A stretch of DNA of 64,000 nucleotides from Epiperipatus broadwayi (Eukaryota; Onychophora; Udeonychophora; Euonychophora; Peripatidae): contig JAQFVV010012404.1 of NCBI GenBank assembly GCA_028023455.1, forward strand, positions 15,487,000-15,550,999, written 5' to 3'. Shown here piece after piece: positions 44,640 through 58,161 of this stretch. The notes below the pieces were generated by a model. It did not search any database, was not told the origin of the DNA, and saw only the letters and a program-made list of their open reading frames with translations. How positions within the stretch are numbered: position 1 is the first letter of the stretch; every line of letters starts with the position of its first letter. Both the position numbers and the translations under genes were made by a program.

Positions 44640-46290
44640 GTTTATATAAGGAGATGCCAATAATTATCAACACTACTGACTATTCATACAACAAATATAA
44701 AAGTAGCATAAGAAAATCAATATAAAATAAAACAAGTAGTTATAATAAGATGTTATATCACCTACATTAAAGATGAAGAGAATCAACAGTCATTTTTGAT
44801 GACTTGGATTTAAAAAATATTCAATATTAAAATGTAGGCTAATTATCTAACCAATGCCAAAATTCAGGCATAATATAAAAGCTATCAACTGCATGCATAT
44901 TAAAGTGCTAAAATATCTATCATAATAAAAAAAAACAATATTGGGATTCTGTTACATGCTGATCATGATCAATGCTCCGGCTATATAGTACCATAAATGT
45001 ACAGGTCATCTATAAATCAATTTCCAATCTGTATAAGTAAAATGCAGTTACTGGACTTAAGATGATCTTTATCCTTTGCATCAAGCAGAGGATGATTATC
45101 TAAATAACTCAAACATAAAGATATACCTCCCCCCCCCCCACATCTATATTATACAATAATTGTTACTGCCGGTGAATTATCTCAGGACCATAAAGACATT
45201 GGGGATTTTGATGATAAAGAAAAAAAAATATAAATCTACGTGCTTAATCCATTTTAACTTAAATAGTTTTACTGAGGCAATTTGCAAATATCTTAAGGCA
45301 CAATGCTATGATTAAAATAATCACATATTATCTATTCACAAAATAAATAGCTGGAACAATAAAGACAATAAAGAAATAATAATAATTTCAAAAACTTTTT
45401 TTTTTGACAATAATTTAATAAAATTAATTAATAAATAATAAAGAAGAAAATTCAAAAATGTATGATATGACAAATCCAAATAGCAAACAAGATTATTTCT
45501 TGTTGATTCTTACTAATTAATTAACATTTATTTTAACTGATTTATTCTCCTTTTTAAATAATTAAATCTGAAAACATATTACACAATAAAAAAAGATTAA
45601 TTGCAACCCTTATTCCCCTTTTTTCTTAAAAAGATGAAGATTCCACAGACTTTTACATTTTGAGAGGAAAAAATGTTTAATAAAACAACTAAAAAACAAA
45701 TTTATTCATCATTATTTTTTTTTTTTTTTAAAGTGTCATAGCATCGGCCGGGACGCGAACCTGCAACCCTGGCAACTGCCTGCAAGTGCAAGGCAGTCGC
45801 GCTGACCTCTCGACTACAAATGCAAGACTATTCATCATTATTAGTTGTTACTTATTAGATATTTATAAATACAGATGTGCACATTACAATACCTTATTTT
45901 AACATGGATTTCATTCTTTTAGTCTTTTGTAGTTACAATTTTCACTGTTTTGTCAGGTTAGCTTTTCCTTCTTATTTCAAATGTTAAATTTAAAATTATA
46001 ATAAAAATTTTTAAGGTATGTTAACACAAGTTGAATTTATGTGTCTTCTATTAACTTATTTTATTTAGCTTTAAATGTTCAGTTTAAAATTATAATTTTC
46101 AGGTAGTTTAGCAAATGCTGAAACATCATGATTTTGAATGGACACACAAGGCTTGCTACAAAATTCCTTTCAGAAATATTCTACATTTTTTTAGTGAAAC
46201 AGGTAATGCTGCACAATTTACCATATATGGTCTTCTTCAATTCCATTTCAGAAATCATTTTTGACAAGGAGAAGTGTTAAGCAGGATATA
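44640..46290. repeat. 1.6-kb direct repeat, copy B, interrupted by a SINE
   Basis: Homologous to 36500-38075 in the same orientation. The alignment is broken at 45717-45842 by a SINE with its target duplication, which is absent in copy A. A run of C (45127-45137) and many indels indicate age. Confidence 0.8.
45703..45842 (-). mobile_element. tRNA-derived SINE with 14-bp target-site duplication
   Basis: The minus strand of about 45717-45828 holds a tRNA-like head with an A-box-like GTAGTCGAGAGGTCAGCG region and a B box GGTTCGCGTCC (consensus GGTTCGANTCC), then a short body and a long A tail (the T run at 45715-45731 on plus). It is framed by an exact duplication tattcatcattatt (45703-45716 and 45829-45842). 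It is much richer in GC than its surroundings. The head was probably transcribed by RNA polymerase III; the A tail suggests mobilisation by a LINE. The parent tRNA is not identified. Confidence 0.85.
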
Positions 46291-48485
46291 GGTATAGTTT
46301 ATTTTGATACACTCTTCTATTTTCTTTTTTTAATCATAGAATCAATCAGAAAAAAATTATATAATTTTTGACATGGCCTTAATTAATAAAAAATAATTAA
46401 CAATTGAAAAGCAAAATAAGCTAAAAACAACAATAACAACCAGACAATTCATATATTTAAATTCTATTAACAACTATGGATAAGTCATACTACTACTCAA
46501 ATTTCAGATCAGGATTTAATTTCAGCCAGAGTTCTCAGAAATTAAGCCCTAGTATCTCTGATGCATGTCTTTCACTTAAAAATAAAGAATTGCCTATTAA
46601 AAGATAGTTGATTATTATTGAATTGCTATTTCAAAATAATTTTGATACGGTATTATAGGTATAATATACATAGCTGAAATTTACTTTCATTAAGTGCTTC
46701 AACATTTTAAATTTAAAAATTAAATCACACTTCAAACTTAAAGTGCTTTTTTGTTGTTGTTACTTTTTTCATTTCAATTATTAATTTTACAAATGTTGAT
46801 GTTCATAAAAAATTGGAAATTTGTTTTCAGTAAAAAATACAAGTATATTTTTTTAAGGCAGCTACTTATTAACTTTGCCCAAAAATCGGGAGGATTCTCA
46901 TAGATAAGTATATGTAATCTCTGCCGATTGGTGTCTTTGATAAAATAATCTAGTTAATTAGACAATTAGTTTCAACTCAATATTAGAAAATCTAAATGTC
47001 CAGATTTGATTACCATGCAAGAAGAGAAAATGATAATTCCATTCAAAACCTTATATTTTATATTAGTCTGTGTGCTATAATTTATAAGTGAAAGTATTTG
47101 AAAATTTAAATAAAGTTTGAATTTTTCTAAAGATACTTAACAATTAATAATGGTAATACTCCAACATATAATTACTATCCTCATTAAATCTCAATACATT
47201 GTACAAATAATAAAATGATTAGTTTAGATAGATTGAAAAGTGTAAAAAAAAAAATTCATATTTTTATAAATAAAATGCAATTTTATTTCAAAAAAACATA
47301 AAAGTAGGATTATAATACATTAAATCCTAACAATTTAGTTACAACACACTGAAAAATAAGTGATAAATGCGCAACATCAAAAATGATAGGCAAAAATAAG
47401 TAAGCTTTGTGCCACTTATTTAAATGCAAAAGGTTTGGTAAACTATGTCCCAGTTTAAAAAATAAACCAAATAACTCCTCTGATTTATAATTATTGGGTT
47501 GAAAAACTTGTTTGTTTTTTTAAAAATAAAATAAAATATGTCATTTCATTGCCTCTAAGTTCAAAGAGTATTGATTTTCTAATACTTATCAGTTGTCTAA
47601 TAAGACCATTTAAACATTTTTACAACCAAAAGTTGACTTTTTTAAATGTTTTTCTTTTTGAATATTGATCTTTTTTTTTTCCTTATCTAGTTAAAAAAAA
47701 AGAAGAAACATTTGATAAAATTGAAAAATAAAATAGAAATTATCTATCGATTGAAAAGCTGCAATGAATTGGTCCATTTCTTGTTTTAGCACTTAAAATT
47801 GATAAAGTTGGAATTTAGTCCTTTTATACTTTTGTAGAAAAGACCTGAATTTTATTTAATATTTTATGATAAAGTTTGAATAAAATAAAGTATAAAAGAT
47901 TAAATTTTAGTTAATATTTTACAGATTAAAACATCGATTTTATGATTCTTTATTAAAAGAAAAAGTTATAAAAAAGCAATGTTTTCATTTATAGTTTTAA
48001 AAAAAGAAAAAATCTTAAAATCTGCACAGACAATCAAAAGATCTCTTTTTTACTGTTTTAGAATTAAGTAAAAAACACACTTATGTTAGTTTTACTTTCA
48101 TTTTATATTTGGATTTTTTTCAAATCAGGTCTTTCAAGATCCATTTAACTAAAGTCCTAATTCAATAAAATACATATTATATTTAAAATCTACACTACTA
48201 AATTATAAAATAAAACTGGCATGTAAATCAGTAATTGCAAGTCAGTAAAATATGGGAATAACTAAAAAATGTTCTCCAATTAATCACATGCTACCACAAA
48301 AAAAAAAAAAAAGAATAAACAATATTAAAAATATAACTATCTCAATACAAAATTCTGTACCTTTAAGGCATATCCAAAAATCAAAATTTTTTAAGACATC
48401 TCATATTTCTCCTTGTAGAATGATTTAGAAAGATAAACAGCTGCTTATTGATATAAACATTAAGTAGCAATAATGTTGCAGACAT
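46291..48485. other. AT-rich non-coding stretch
   Basis: No supported gene. The segment 46865-46945 is slightly more complex (cgggaggattctcatagata) but matches nothing I recognise. Confidence 0.55.
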
Positions 48486-48577
48486 TTATCAACAGCCATG
48501 AGAAAGGAAAGAGATAGAGAAACAGACACACTTATCAACAGCCATGAGAAAGAAAAGAGATAGAGAAACAGACATTG
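48486..48577. repeat. Tandem duplication of a 46-bp unit
   Basis: The unit ttatcaacagccatgagaaa followed by g.aaagagatagagaaacagacaca/t occurs twice with one or two differences. Confidence 0.9.
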
Positions 48578-51479
48578 TAGTAAATAGACCATTACCAAAT
48601 AATGGCTAGGTCCCATCCTAAAGCTAACCACTTCTGAAAAATAGCAGTGATTTCATTGAAAATTTTATTCAATAGTAAATGGGAAAAAAAGGCAAATGCA
48701 GACTTCCTAGAAACATTGACATGAATCTCACTGATTGCAAAACATCATCAAAATTAGTGAAGTTGAACAGCATAGTGACTAGAATGTAACTATAATATGT
48801 TTAGCTATAAGTTATGATACTGTCTAGGCACTGATAACTTTCATCCACAAATGGTATTGTTTCTTTTCCAGAAGTATGGATATAGATTATTGAAGTTAAC
48901 AATTTTCTTATCGCATTATCCAGTATCTATGCATTGCCAATATCCTCCAAGAATATCTTCATAGGATTGAAATATTTCCTTAACAGTTTAATCTCTGGTA
49001 TTCTCATTTTTAAGCCTGTAAGTTTTTCTTTAAACATCATCAAATATAGTCAATTTTAAATAAAAAAATTAAGTAATCACACATGAAGCAGAATACCATC
49101 AAAGTGGTATACTCCAAAATAGAACAAGCATTTGACAGCATATAGTGATCACATAAGATATTGACAAATATATTTCTATCTTGTACCTATAAGCAATATT
49201 TTATTCTATTTCTCAACTGTAAATGAATATATTAATTTTAAGTTAAACAAATCTGCTATTTTATGAATTAAAAACCAAAATCAATCAAGTCACTTGGCTA
49301 AAAAAAAAAAAAATTCCTTGAAATATTGCAACCAAAATTAAAAAAGCTAAATAAAATGCATGATTTTGAATAACATTTCATGACCAGATTTAGTTTACAA
49401 AGTAAATATACTTAAGAGTTTGATATTAATAATGATTACTTCCAAATGCTGGAACCTAATTTTTTTTTTTTACAATCAAAACATTTAACATTCTTAAATG
49501 ATTTAAAAAAAAAATAATACTAATTATTATTATAATAAATTTTAAAACAGAAAAACAATAAAAATTTGTAATTATATTTTATATGTTAAAATATACAGTA
49601 ATATTTTTACAATACTTTAAATTATTTAATTAAAATGGATATATAATTATACTAATAATAATAATCAAATAGTTTTCTTGGTTTGAAGTTCATAAGAATT
49701 TGAGCACTGAAAGTGCCAAAAATGGAATCAATCCAAGGACTTTGCTAACTCACACAGGGCATATAGTACAATTATATTATAGTACTTATAATACATGGTA
49801 AAAATTGTTCTGGTATTATTAACCAACTTTGTTTTTAGAATAAAGTGCAATATATTACAAAAAAATTTTATGTCATAGTGCTTAAGGTATCTGTATACCA
49901 TGACCATTAATTGGACTTTGGAAATTTTTCAAGTTACATGCAAGTTTAAGATTTTTCTTTCAGATACTAGACCCATAACTAATTCAGCTAAACATTCAAT
50001 ACTGTTCAAAAACTGCATTCAGTTTATCAGATATATATATATCAATATCCTGAAGATTAAAAATTAAAAAATATGAATAGTAAGTTGCAATCTTAACTGC
50101 TGGTGGGAGAAAAGTTAGAATTATATAAAATTGAATCTGTGAATTATCTTTTCTTACAATTTTGTCATAAGATGATGGCATAAAAAATTAAAGATTTAAT
50201 TGCTTCCTAAATATGATTTAATTAAATGTGCACATATATGCATATAGTTAAAAATTCATATTTTTAGACATGTTCCCACTTTTAAAATCTTATAATAAAA
50301 GCTTAAAAGAAAAATGAACATGAGTGAGTGCATGCAAAAAAAAATAATAATAATAAAATTTATTATTTGAAATTATATGTTCTTTAGATTTAATTATTGC
50401 ACAAAATCCATTACTTACAGTGGTGCATATATATATATTCCCCATAATGCTCAATGAGATAAATTCCCATTACACTTTTCATTATTTCTATAAAAAGTAT
50501 TCTCAATAGAACGTGAGTTAGTAAACAATATTCGAAAACAGTTCACATTTTAATAAAAAAAAATTAAGGGAAGTTAAAAATAAAAATTAAAAGAATACAT
50601 TTTTTTAATTTTATTTTTTAGAAGTAATGTAAATACATATGTTTTAGTTTAAATTAACAAAATTAACTGCAAACAAATACAAATAAAAGGCAAAATATTG
50701 TAAAAAAATTAATCTGTTAACTGCTTGAATTACTTATATTACAAAACTGAATGTCATACAAAAAAGGGTCCAATAAACACCTTTTATAAATTGAATAAGA
50801 AATTATAAATTGTCATGTGTATATGTGATTGTATACTAGATATAACATAAGCATTACTCAAGTACATTGATTTAAAAAAAACGAAATAAAAATATATGTT
50901 CAAATATATGTAATATTTTATAGTAAGATATAAAATTTAAAGTAAGAAACTACCTAATGCCTTACTTAATTAATAAAAAAAAACACAAATATTATTTGTA
51001 TTCCAGTGTATAGACAAAAACAAAAATAAAATAAACATCATTTGACAATCTTAAAGAGTTAATAACACATAAAGTCATGACAACAATTAAAAAAAAAGAC
51101 AATATCTATATTAATGTAATCAAAGATGGTACAATATATTATAACAGGTCTGTTATATAGCACACAATAATAGTGTGTGTGTGTGATATAAATTTTTGTA
51201 GATATTTTCTACATTTCACTTGGAATAATAATGACTGCAAAGGGTTAAACAATTCTCAATTTAAAACAAAATTTTATTATAAATTAAAACATTTAAAAAA
51301 GTCTAAATAAATATTAATATTGTATTATTATTCTGATTTTGAATTTAAAAACAAGCATGATATATTTTTGAAATGATGCTTGTATACTTTCTTTTATCTA
51401 TTTTTAAAAATCTTTATAGATTAAAAATTCCAAAGGATTAAAGTAAAAACATGTAGATCATACCTTTGATAAAATTTCA
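48578..51479. other. AT-rich non-coding stretch
   Basis: Only low-complexity sequence and short composition-driven ORFs. A segment near 49105-49145 that could translate as a worn EKAFDS-like RT box is too short to annotate. Confidence 0.55.
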
Positions 51480-52031
51480 GAATTGCTTCCAAAAGTAGCT
51501 TGTAATTAAAAGTGATTTGAAGAGATTAAAATTGATTGTAATGAAAAGAAAGATTGGACAGAAAAAACTTTTCAATTACAGTGTTTTTATCAGCTCAAGA
51601 TTAAAAAAGATTAGACAGATTGAAAACAACCTGAAATGTGTTGCTCAGATGATTCTATAAAAGGATGATAAAAAATATCAGTTTATTTTGGCTTGTAGTT
51701 TTTGTAAAAGCTGGTCAGAAGAGTCTAGGTTTACTATTTTGATAGTAGCTGGACAAATTGGCCAGCTTCAGTCTGGATAGCAGTTTTTGAAAAGTTGGCT
51801 AGCAAAATTGGTGTTTGGAGAGTTATGAAAATAAAAATAACTCCCATGAAGATGTAGCTGAAGTCAAGCCAGAAGATCCAGCAGTGAACAGTCTACTAGC
51901 TCTACATACTGGAGTTTTGATTCACTTGAAGACTGGGTCAACTTAAAATGAATCAATTAGGCTGTACAAATGTATTCTAGAAGATAGTTTGCTGGCCTGA
52001 AGCTCATCAAGAGCCTAGACAAAAGGGAGAA
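51480..52031 (+). pseudogene. 3' internal end of an LTR retroelement with purine tract
   Basis: A segment of more even base composition with no intact ORF ends in the purine tract acaaaagggagaa (about 52019-52031), immediately followed by TGTCAACATACTG. This junction is what the 3' end of an LTR element looks like. The upstream coding part is not recognisable, and no 5' LTR was found in the window, so the element is truncated or its rest has decayed. Confidence 0.4.
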
Positions 52032-52043
52032 TGTCAACATACT

Positions 52044-52075
52044 GAAACGATAACTTTCCAAGCCCCTATCGTTTC
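52044..52075. repeat. 9-bp inverted repeat at LTR start
   Basis: gaaacgata (52044-52052) pairs with tatcgtttc (52067-52075) across a 14-base loop, near the start of the putative LTR. It could be a regulatory site or an RNA hairpin. Confidence 0.6.
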
Positions 52076-52917
52076 ACCATCAAACCTAATGACACTCTCA
52101 TCTGTGCTAAGTTCGAACCTATTTAAATGTTAATAAATCTAAAATTCGCTCATGTCTGTATAAACAGTATTATATATTTGCGTGCAAACCAATGCTATAA
52201 TTAGATAGGATTAGTAAAATTATAGCGTACTAAATTTATTTAATATTTCTAAAAATATTCGTTATATTATTTAAGTTAAGTGTAAAGTATTAATTTTGTT
52301 GTTTAATATTGTAATTTCGTATGTGGATATATAATCTGTGCTATATAGAAGAAAGACATGATTCTATAATATGTAAAAACCATTATCTAAAAATAATATT
52401 AAATGTCTTTAAAAATTGTTAAAAGATTTCTTGTTTTAAATATATTTCAGGGAAAAGTTTCTCGAAAATATATTTAAAAGCTATATCAAAACATGTTTGT
52501 AAATTATTTTTAATAAATATGTTAAAAATGTTTTCGTTTTAAAAAAATGTTAAAAGGTTGTTTTTAAATAGAAAGAGTTTCTATTATATGTAAGATTAAA
52601 AATAAAAGCTGGTCAAGTAATTAAAAGATTCTTGATTGTAAACAAGTGTCATTAACGACCACACCTGGAATTCGTAAAAAGTAAAACTAGTTCAAAATTT
52701 ACTAATTAAAATCTCCTTAGATAAGATTTAAGTTATTTTAAAATCTAAATTGGACAATTGTTTGCAACGAAAAATCTTAATTATAATAATAGCTTATGGA
52801 ATGTTTCTAACATAAGTTATCTAAGATTTTAAAGATCTGGATTATAAATTGAAAATTATTTAATTAAATTCCTGAGTTTAGTTAGTCTTGAGGCGATAGA
52901 TTCCGATAAGGAAAACA

Positions 52918-52925
52918 TATAAATA
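52918..52925 (+). promoter_or_regulatory. TATA box (TATAAATA)
   Basis: Same octamer as at 20458, here about 890 bp into the putative LTR, followed by a transcribed-looking, more GC-rich segment. Confidence 0.45.
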
Positions 52926-53004
52926 CTCTGTATTTTTTTAACAAGGGAGACAGCCATATTGTTAGTGAGAATTGCAGCCAGTATTCACAATTGTTAATGT
53001 TTAA

Positions 53005-53160
53005 CATGTCCGGCTAAAAGCGGGCATCTTGTTGCTGTTACTCCGCGGGAGAACGGGGTTTCTCTCGTCGAAATGCCTAAACCACCATCATGTCGATGGA
53101 AGAGACGAGCCTAACATAATGGGAAAGATGATGCCGCCCAGTAAAACTAAACCAAACCAA
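53005..53160. other. GC-rich structured block inside putative LTR
   Basis: The most GC-rich stretch in its neighbourhood. It contains self-complementary pieces, such as ctcgtc (about 53065) with gacgag (about 53104) and short G/C stems around ccgcgggagaacgggg. It may be the R/U5 leader of the LTR transcript. I found no known RNA family. Confidence 0.35.
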
Positions 53161-55192
53161 CAGCCAAGAACTTGCAGTCCAGATAAATAATACCGGTACC
53201 GTTTTATTTTTCAAACCGCAGAGCTCTGTGTAATTCTTTATGTAAATATATCTATATAAGTTACTAACTTTCTTTTTAAAATAATTATAAAACTATGTAC
53301 CCAAAACTTAAATTCATTTAATTAATATTTTAAATATGTCAATTGCTATCCAAAATTTCATGTTGCTAAAGTTTAAATAATCTGAGTAATTTATATTTTC
53401 CTTTCATTTAAAGTACATTATAAGTGTCTAATTTAAAGTTATATCACTGCGGTTGTGTCTATATTTCTTTGCTTATTTTATTTTAAATGTTTATTATATT
53501 TTATATGCCAATGTTTCGAAACAGTGAGCACTTAATTTCATGTATATTTTAAGAAGATATTATTTGAAAATCTTCGTATAATTTGTTTGTAGTGTCAACT
53601 TTCTGTGCTGTTTCGAAATCCTATTTTTTTTATTATTTAAATGATTTAATATGCGAAATGTGGCTCTTTTGATCAACCAGTTAAAAACTTAACCTTATAG
53701 TTTTATTTAGAATTAAATTTAGCCTTGATCGTATTGATAAGTATATTTGACATTTAAATTCTTAAGTCCAGAGAAATATACTTTCCCTCCTTAAATATTT
53801 ATTATCTATAAATAACTTAATAGATCGAACATGTCAAAGTACAGATGTATTAATATTCCCTTTCGTAGCATAGACATTTATTACCAGGCTACGCAAGAGT
53901 TGGTCCCAATTTGATAGAGCTAATATGCTATTAACTCATATTTCATAGTATGAAATATACTATTCTTTGCTTGGCGGATGTGATATATTATTTTGTAAAA
54001 TTATTCTCGTTTTGCTGCTATATGTAATATACGTATCTCAAGATGGAGCCACGGCATTGCCAGCACATCTTCTCTTATAGGGTAGAGCAGTAGCGAAGCC
54101 TGAGCCAAGGCCAGGTTAACACGTAAGTCCCCCACCATTCCTGAACAAAATGTTCCTTTTCACGCAGCATTGCGATCGGTTAAGGGTACCGGCGTTTGTC
54201 GCAAGAACGCTGAAGTTATTTCATCCATCCGCAGAGTGACTTTTCCTATTATTGTTTACCTGTGCCATAGCGCATTGGTAAAATCTTATGCAGCCAACTC
54301 TCCCACCTTAACATAACGCTTTCAGCATTCTGAAATTTTCTCTCGAAAGCCATGTTCGATCGATCATTACTTGAGCTGGTTTATGCGCTCGTTATTAAGT
54401 CATATTGTATATTTTAGTAAATGAATTCATGATCAAAGTTTAATATAATTATTTATATACCAGCCACAAATGTAATAGGATTTGGCTTAACTAGAGTTAT
54501 AGACATAACGTAGTGATTAATTATGTATCAATTGTAAACAATTCATAAGACGGGCACATGTTAAACCCATTTATGAAAATTAAATGAAAGTATTTATATA
54601 AAGCTATTTTGAATTGTATAAAAATTATTTATATAAAGCTATTTTGAACTGTATATAAAAAGAGAATGTGTTCTCGTAATTACCAAATGTTTACGTACAT
54701 TCTACGCTGAATGCTATTGTAAATAAGGGATATATAGCTATGCCAATTGTAAATAAATATGTAATTAATTTAATGTATTTCGTTCTCTGTCTCGTTATTG
54801 ATCTAATTCAATCCAATTCTAATTATTATTTATAGCCTATATATGTGAAAACTATGCATTAAGTTAAATTAGATTAGTGATCTATTTTAGTCAATTAAGA
54901 ACCTCTCTTTTAATTATCAGTCTTATTGCTTCTCCGTGACCTATGTCGCCCGTGTGGAAAGAGGTATACTACGTGTAATTTCAAGGTGGTCATTCGTAGG
55001 GTCTTGAGTCTTGGAATCCTGGCTTACGAGTTGAAGTGTGGTCGGACTCGGGATGTCACAGTCCTAGTCTGGTCAGCTTCGGTCTCTTTTGCTTGGATTC
55101 TGAATTCCGTTACGCGAATGTACAAACTTGACTGTTACAATACCTGATTATGACAATCGTGACTATACCTGTCTTACCAAGACCAACTCACA

Positions 55193-58161
55193 AAGAGAAG
55201 CACAGATAAATGTATATACAATGGCGAGTAGCATTATGTATAATGAGAACAAAATTTTAAATAATTTTTTTGGTAAAAATTACATTTAAAAATCTATATA
55301 TTTTAAAAGATAGCAAGTAAATAATTTTGCTTGAATTTAATTAAAATATAAACGTAATGATTGAATCATGGACAATTTATTTTGAAAAAAAAAAAAGAGG
55401 ACATCAAAAATCTTTTTAGATTAATTTAAAGATATAATTAATTAATTGAGAGTAACCTGTCATAAAAAAAACATTTTGAGTTAGCTAGCAAAAATATTGA
55501 CTTTACTTTTTTTTAAAAAAAAAGGAAAAAGAAAATACTTTTATTGATTGAAAAAAAAAAGGGGGCTAATTAATAATATTAATTCATATCATCTATATGA
55601 TACAAATATATTTTTAATAATTGTATTATTTTCATAAAATTCAAACATATTCATTTTATACTAAGTCACATCTCTGCGTGTTGCCTGGTTTTATAAATCT
55701 ATTAGAACATATATGTAAATCACTGTAATAACTTGAACTTTGTATTAATCACATCAATTACAATGTGATAATTTGTTATTATTATACGCTAATCAAAATC
55801 AGAAGACTTAATTGATATGCATAGTCTTATTCTAGACCTTAATATATTTTTTTTATTTTTACTGATGTTACTAAACATGTATTTATTTGTCAAACTTATT
55901 TCACTGACTTAATTCTAAAGAGTTTAGAAAATTGTATGTTTGCATCATTTCTTGGTCACATAACAGTAATGAGCTTGTGTTCTCTGTGCTAGATTCAAAG
56001 CATGGGCTGAATGTATAAATGGAGATATATTAGTGCTTTTGGGTATCCAGTAATAATGATTCTGACAATTGATATATCCTGGTTGGCACTAAGAGTATAT
56101 TCTTTAAAGCCCATGCATTACATTTTATTTTACTTTAATCTTGTTAAAAATTAAGTTTATAATGGCCAGTACATTGATGGTACTAAGTGACCAGAGCATT
56201 GATAATGATCAGCATGTTTTAATGTCCCAGTATGATTGTTCCTGCTTTTTATGTATTTTTTGTGGATGAGCACTTAAGTGGTGCATCCAAATAATGTTTA
56301 AATAATTGCCCAAGCGGGCCAAGGCTCATAGTTAGCCTGGTCTACAAAAAACCCATTTCCAATCCATTCACCAGATTGACTGTTGATTTAGTGTACTGAC
56401 GTACTTTGATTGCCCATTCATGATGATGAATGGTTATTTACTTTGAGTATTACTCATACTTACATTATTTTTTATAATGCTGATACATTTTTATAAAAAA
56501 ATAAATATAGCGTAGCTCCACATAAGATTTTGCAAAAATTAAGGCTGTGACAAAAATGATTGATCGTTAATTCTTAAAAATATAATCCTTATGATAAGAA
56601 GGGCATTTTAAAAGGGCATATAAGTCTTTACTTTTGTTATCAATAAAATGCAGACACAATAATAAATGTCTGCAAAATAAGGCAGCCTCAGACTTATATG
56701 TGACATGAGTCCCAAATATCCCCCAACTGAACTACACATACCTTATCAGAAATTTGTTGTAGTTTTAGCAAAATATAATAATATAATTGATGACACATTT
56801 GTTTTCTATTCAGCACTTTTTTTTTATTGGCATATTTACTAGTTTCATTAATAATTTTATCATAAACTTTCTAATTGAAAAATAAATTTAAAAAATATAA
56901 AATCTAATGCTCATATATAATGAAAAACTTCAGGCTTGGAGGCTTGGTCAAAATACCTATAGTTAGGTATTCTTCCATTATTTTCAATGGTATTTTCAGA
57001 AGTTATTGGATGAAGAACTATATTGTTAGCTTCTGTAAATACAGACTGCTTATCCTATCTATGCTTTTTCACTGTTAAAGGAATTAATTCATTTTCCAAA
57101 AATAAATTTGGAATAAAATATTAAACAGAACTGCTGTTAGATGATAAAGTGTCCTTAGAGTCCAACAGTCTAGTAATTAGAAAAGAATCATCGATGCTTG
57201 AATGTGTGTTAGAATCAGTTACTTTTTTCCGAAAAAATTTAATGTAGGCTTTTCTTCATAAATCTAATAAACTGAGAAGTAGAATGGGAATTAAATAATG
57301 TTATCTAAATAAAAATATATAAAAAATTCAAATTAAAAAAAAATAGTGCATATGATCTGATAGATAATGAAAAGAATGACATAATTCACACAGAGTAATT
57401 CATACCAATTTCTCATAAATTTGAAATAAAAATAAAGAAACTTTAAATATTTAAAAATTGTAGTTCAGCAGCAGCTAGATAAAAACGCATTAAGAAATAT
57501 GTGATATCACAATCACTAGCATGTTTCATTATTAATTATCTAAAAAAGATAATAATGTTTTAAATCATATGTTTTGTAAATATATTAGTTACACAATATA
57601 AATCAAGCTCAAGCTTTAAGAATAATTTGTGGCCTAATAATATGAATTATACTAGTTATTTACATTTATTTTAAATGTTACAGTGCTTTATGTGCACTTT
57701 GAGGAATTATCAAAAATATCACATAGCTGTTAGATTGTTATTATAATATCATATTTCTGGAAATTGACAAGCAAACAAAACAATTGACTGTGGCATATTT
57801 GTTTCCACATATAGATCAAGATAATAAAAATGCTTAAGTTCATATATGTATCTTATATATTTCTTCACATTTTGTGGATAACATTGGACTGCCTGTCTTA
57901 TGATTTACCAATGAAGGTTACTAAATATTTTGTCAAATTCTATAAGATCAAAGATATTTTATTTCAAAAATAGGAAAGTAAAATATATTTAAATGATCAA
58001 AAAGCTATACAGTTGTTTACAATCTTAAGTTCTAATTATATTCCAATGCAGTTGTATTTACCACAATGTGATTCTCTCAAGTGACTTTGCATATGTTATA
58101 ATAGTATCTTAATCAAAATGTTATATATATTCAAAATTTGAGGCTGGCACAATTGCTTATA
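55193..58161. other. AT-rich non-coding stretch
   Basis: No gene supported. The part 55960-56420 is less AT-rich and may be an old retroelement piece, without a recognisable motif. Confidence 0.5.

Larger units (their letters stand above)
52032..55139 (+). mobile_element. Putative long 3' LTR
   Basis: Begins TGTCAACATACTG after a purine tract and probably ends cttgactgttaca (55139), the same end as the putative solo LTR at 21958 (ctgactgtcaca). It contains a TATAAATA box (52918-52925) and a GC-rich structured block at about 53005-53160. The 3' boundary is uncertain; other CA ends occur at 55155 and 55192, and no convincing target duplication was seen. A 73-codon open frame at 54926-55147 has no protein support. 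Confidence 0.4.

Noticed and set aside
48880-49170. Worn reverse transcriptase (EQAFDS-like box at about 49120)
   Set aside because: Only one short motif; adjoining sequence does not align with the RTE in the expected order.
53030-53150. Known small RNA gene (U-RNA or SRP) in the GC-rich block
   Set aside because: No diagnostic motif of a known family; more likely LTR leader sequence.
54926-55147. 73-codon open frame as a gene
   Set aside because: It lies in the putative LTR end, has no recognised domain and is short.
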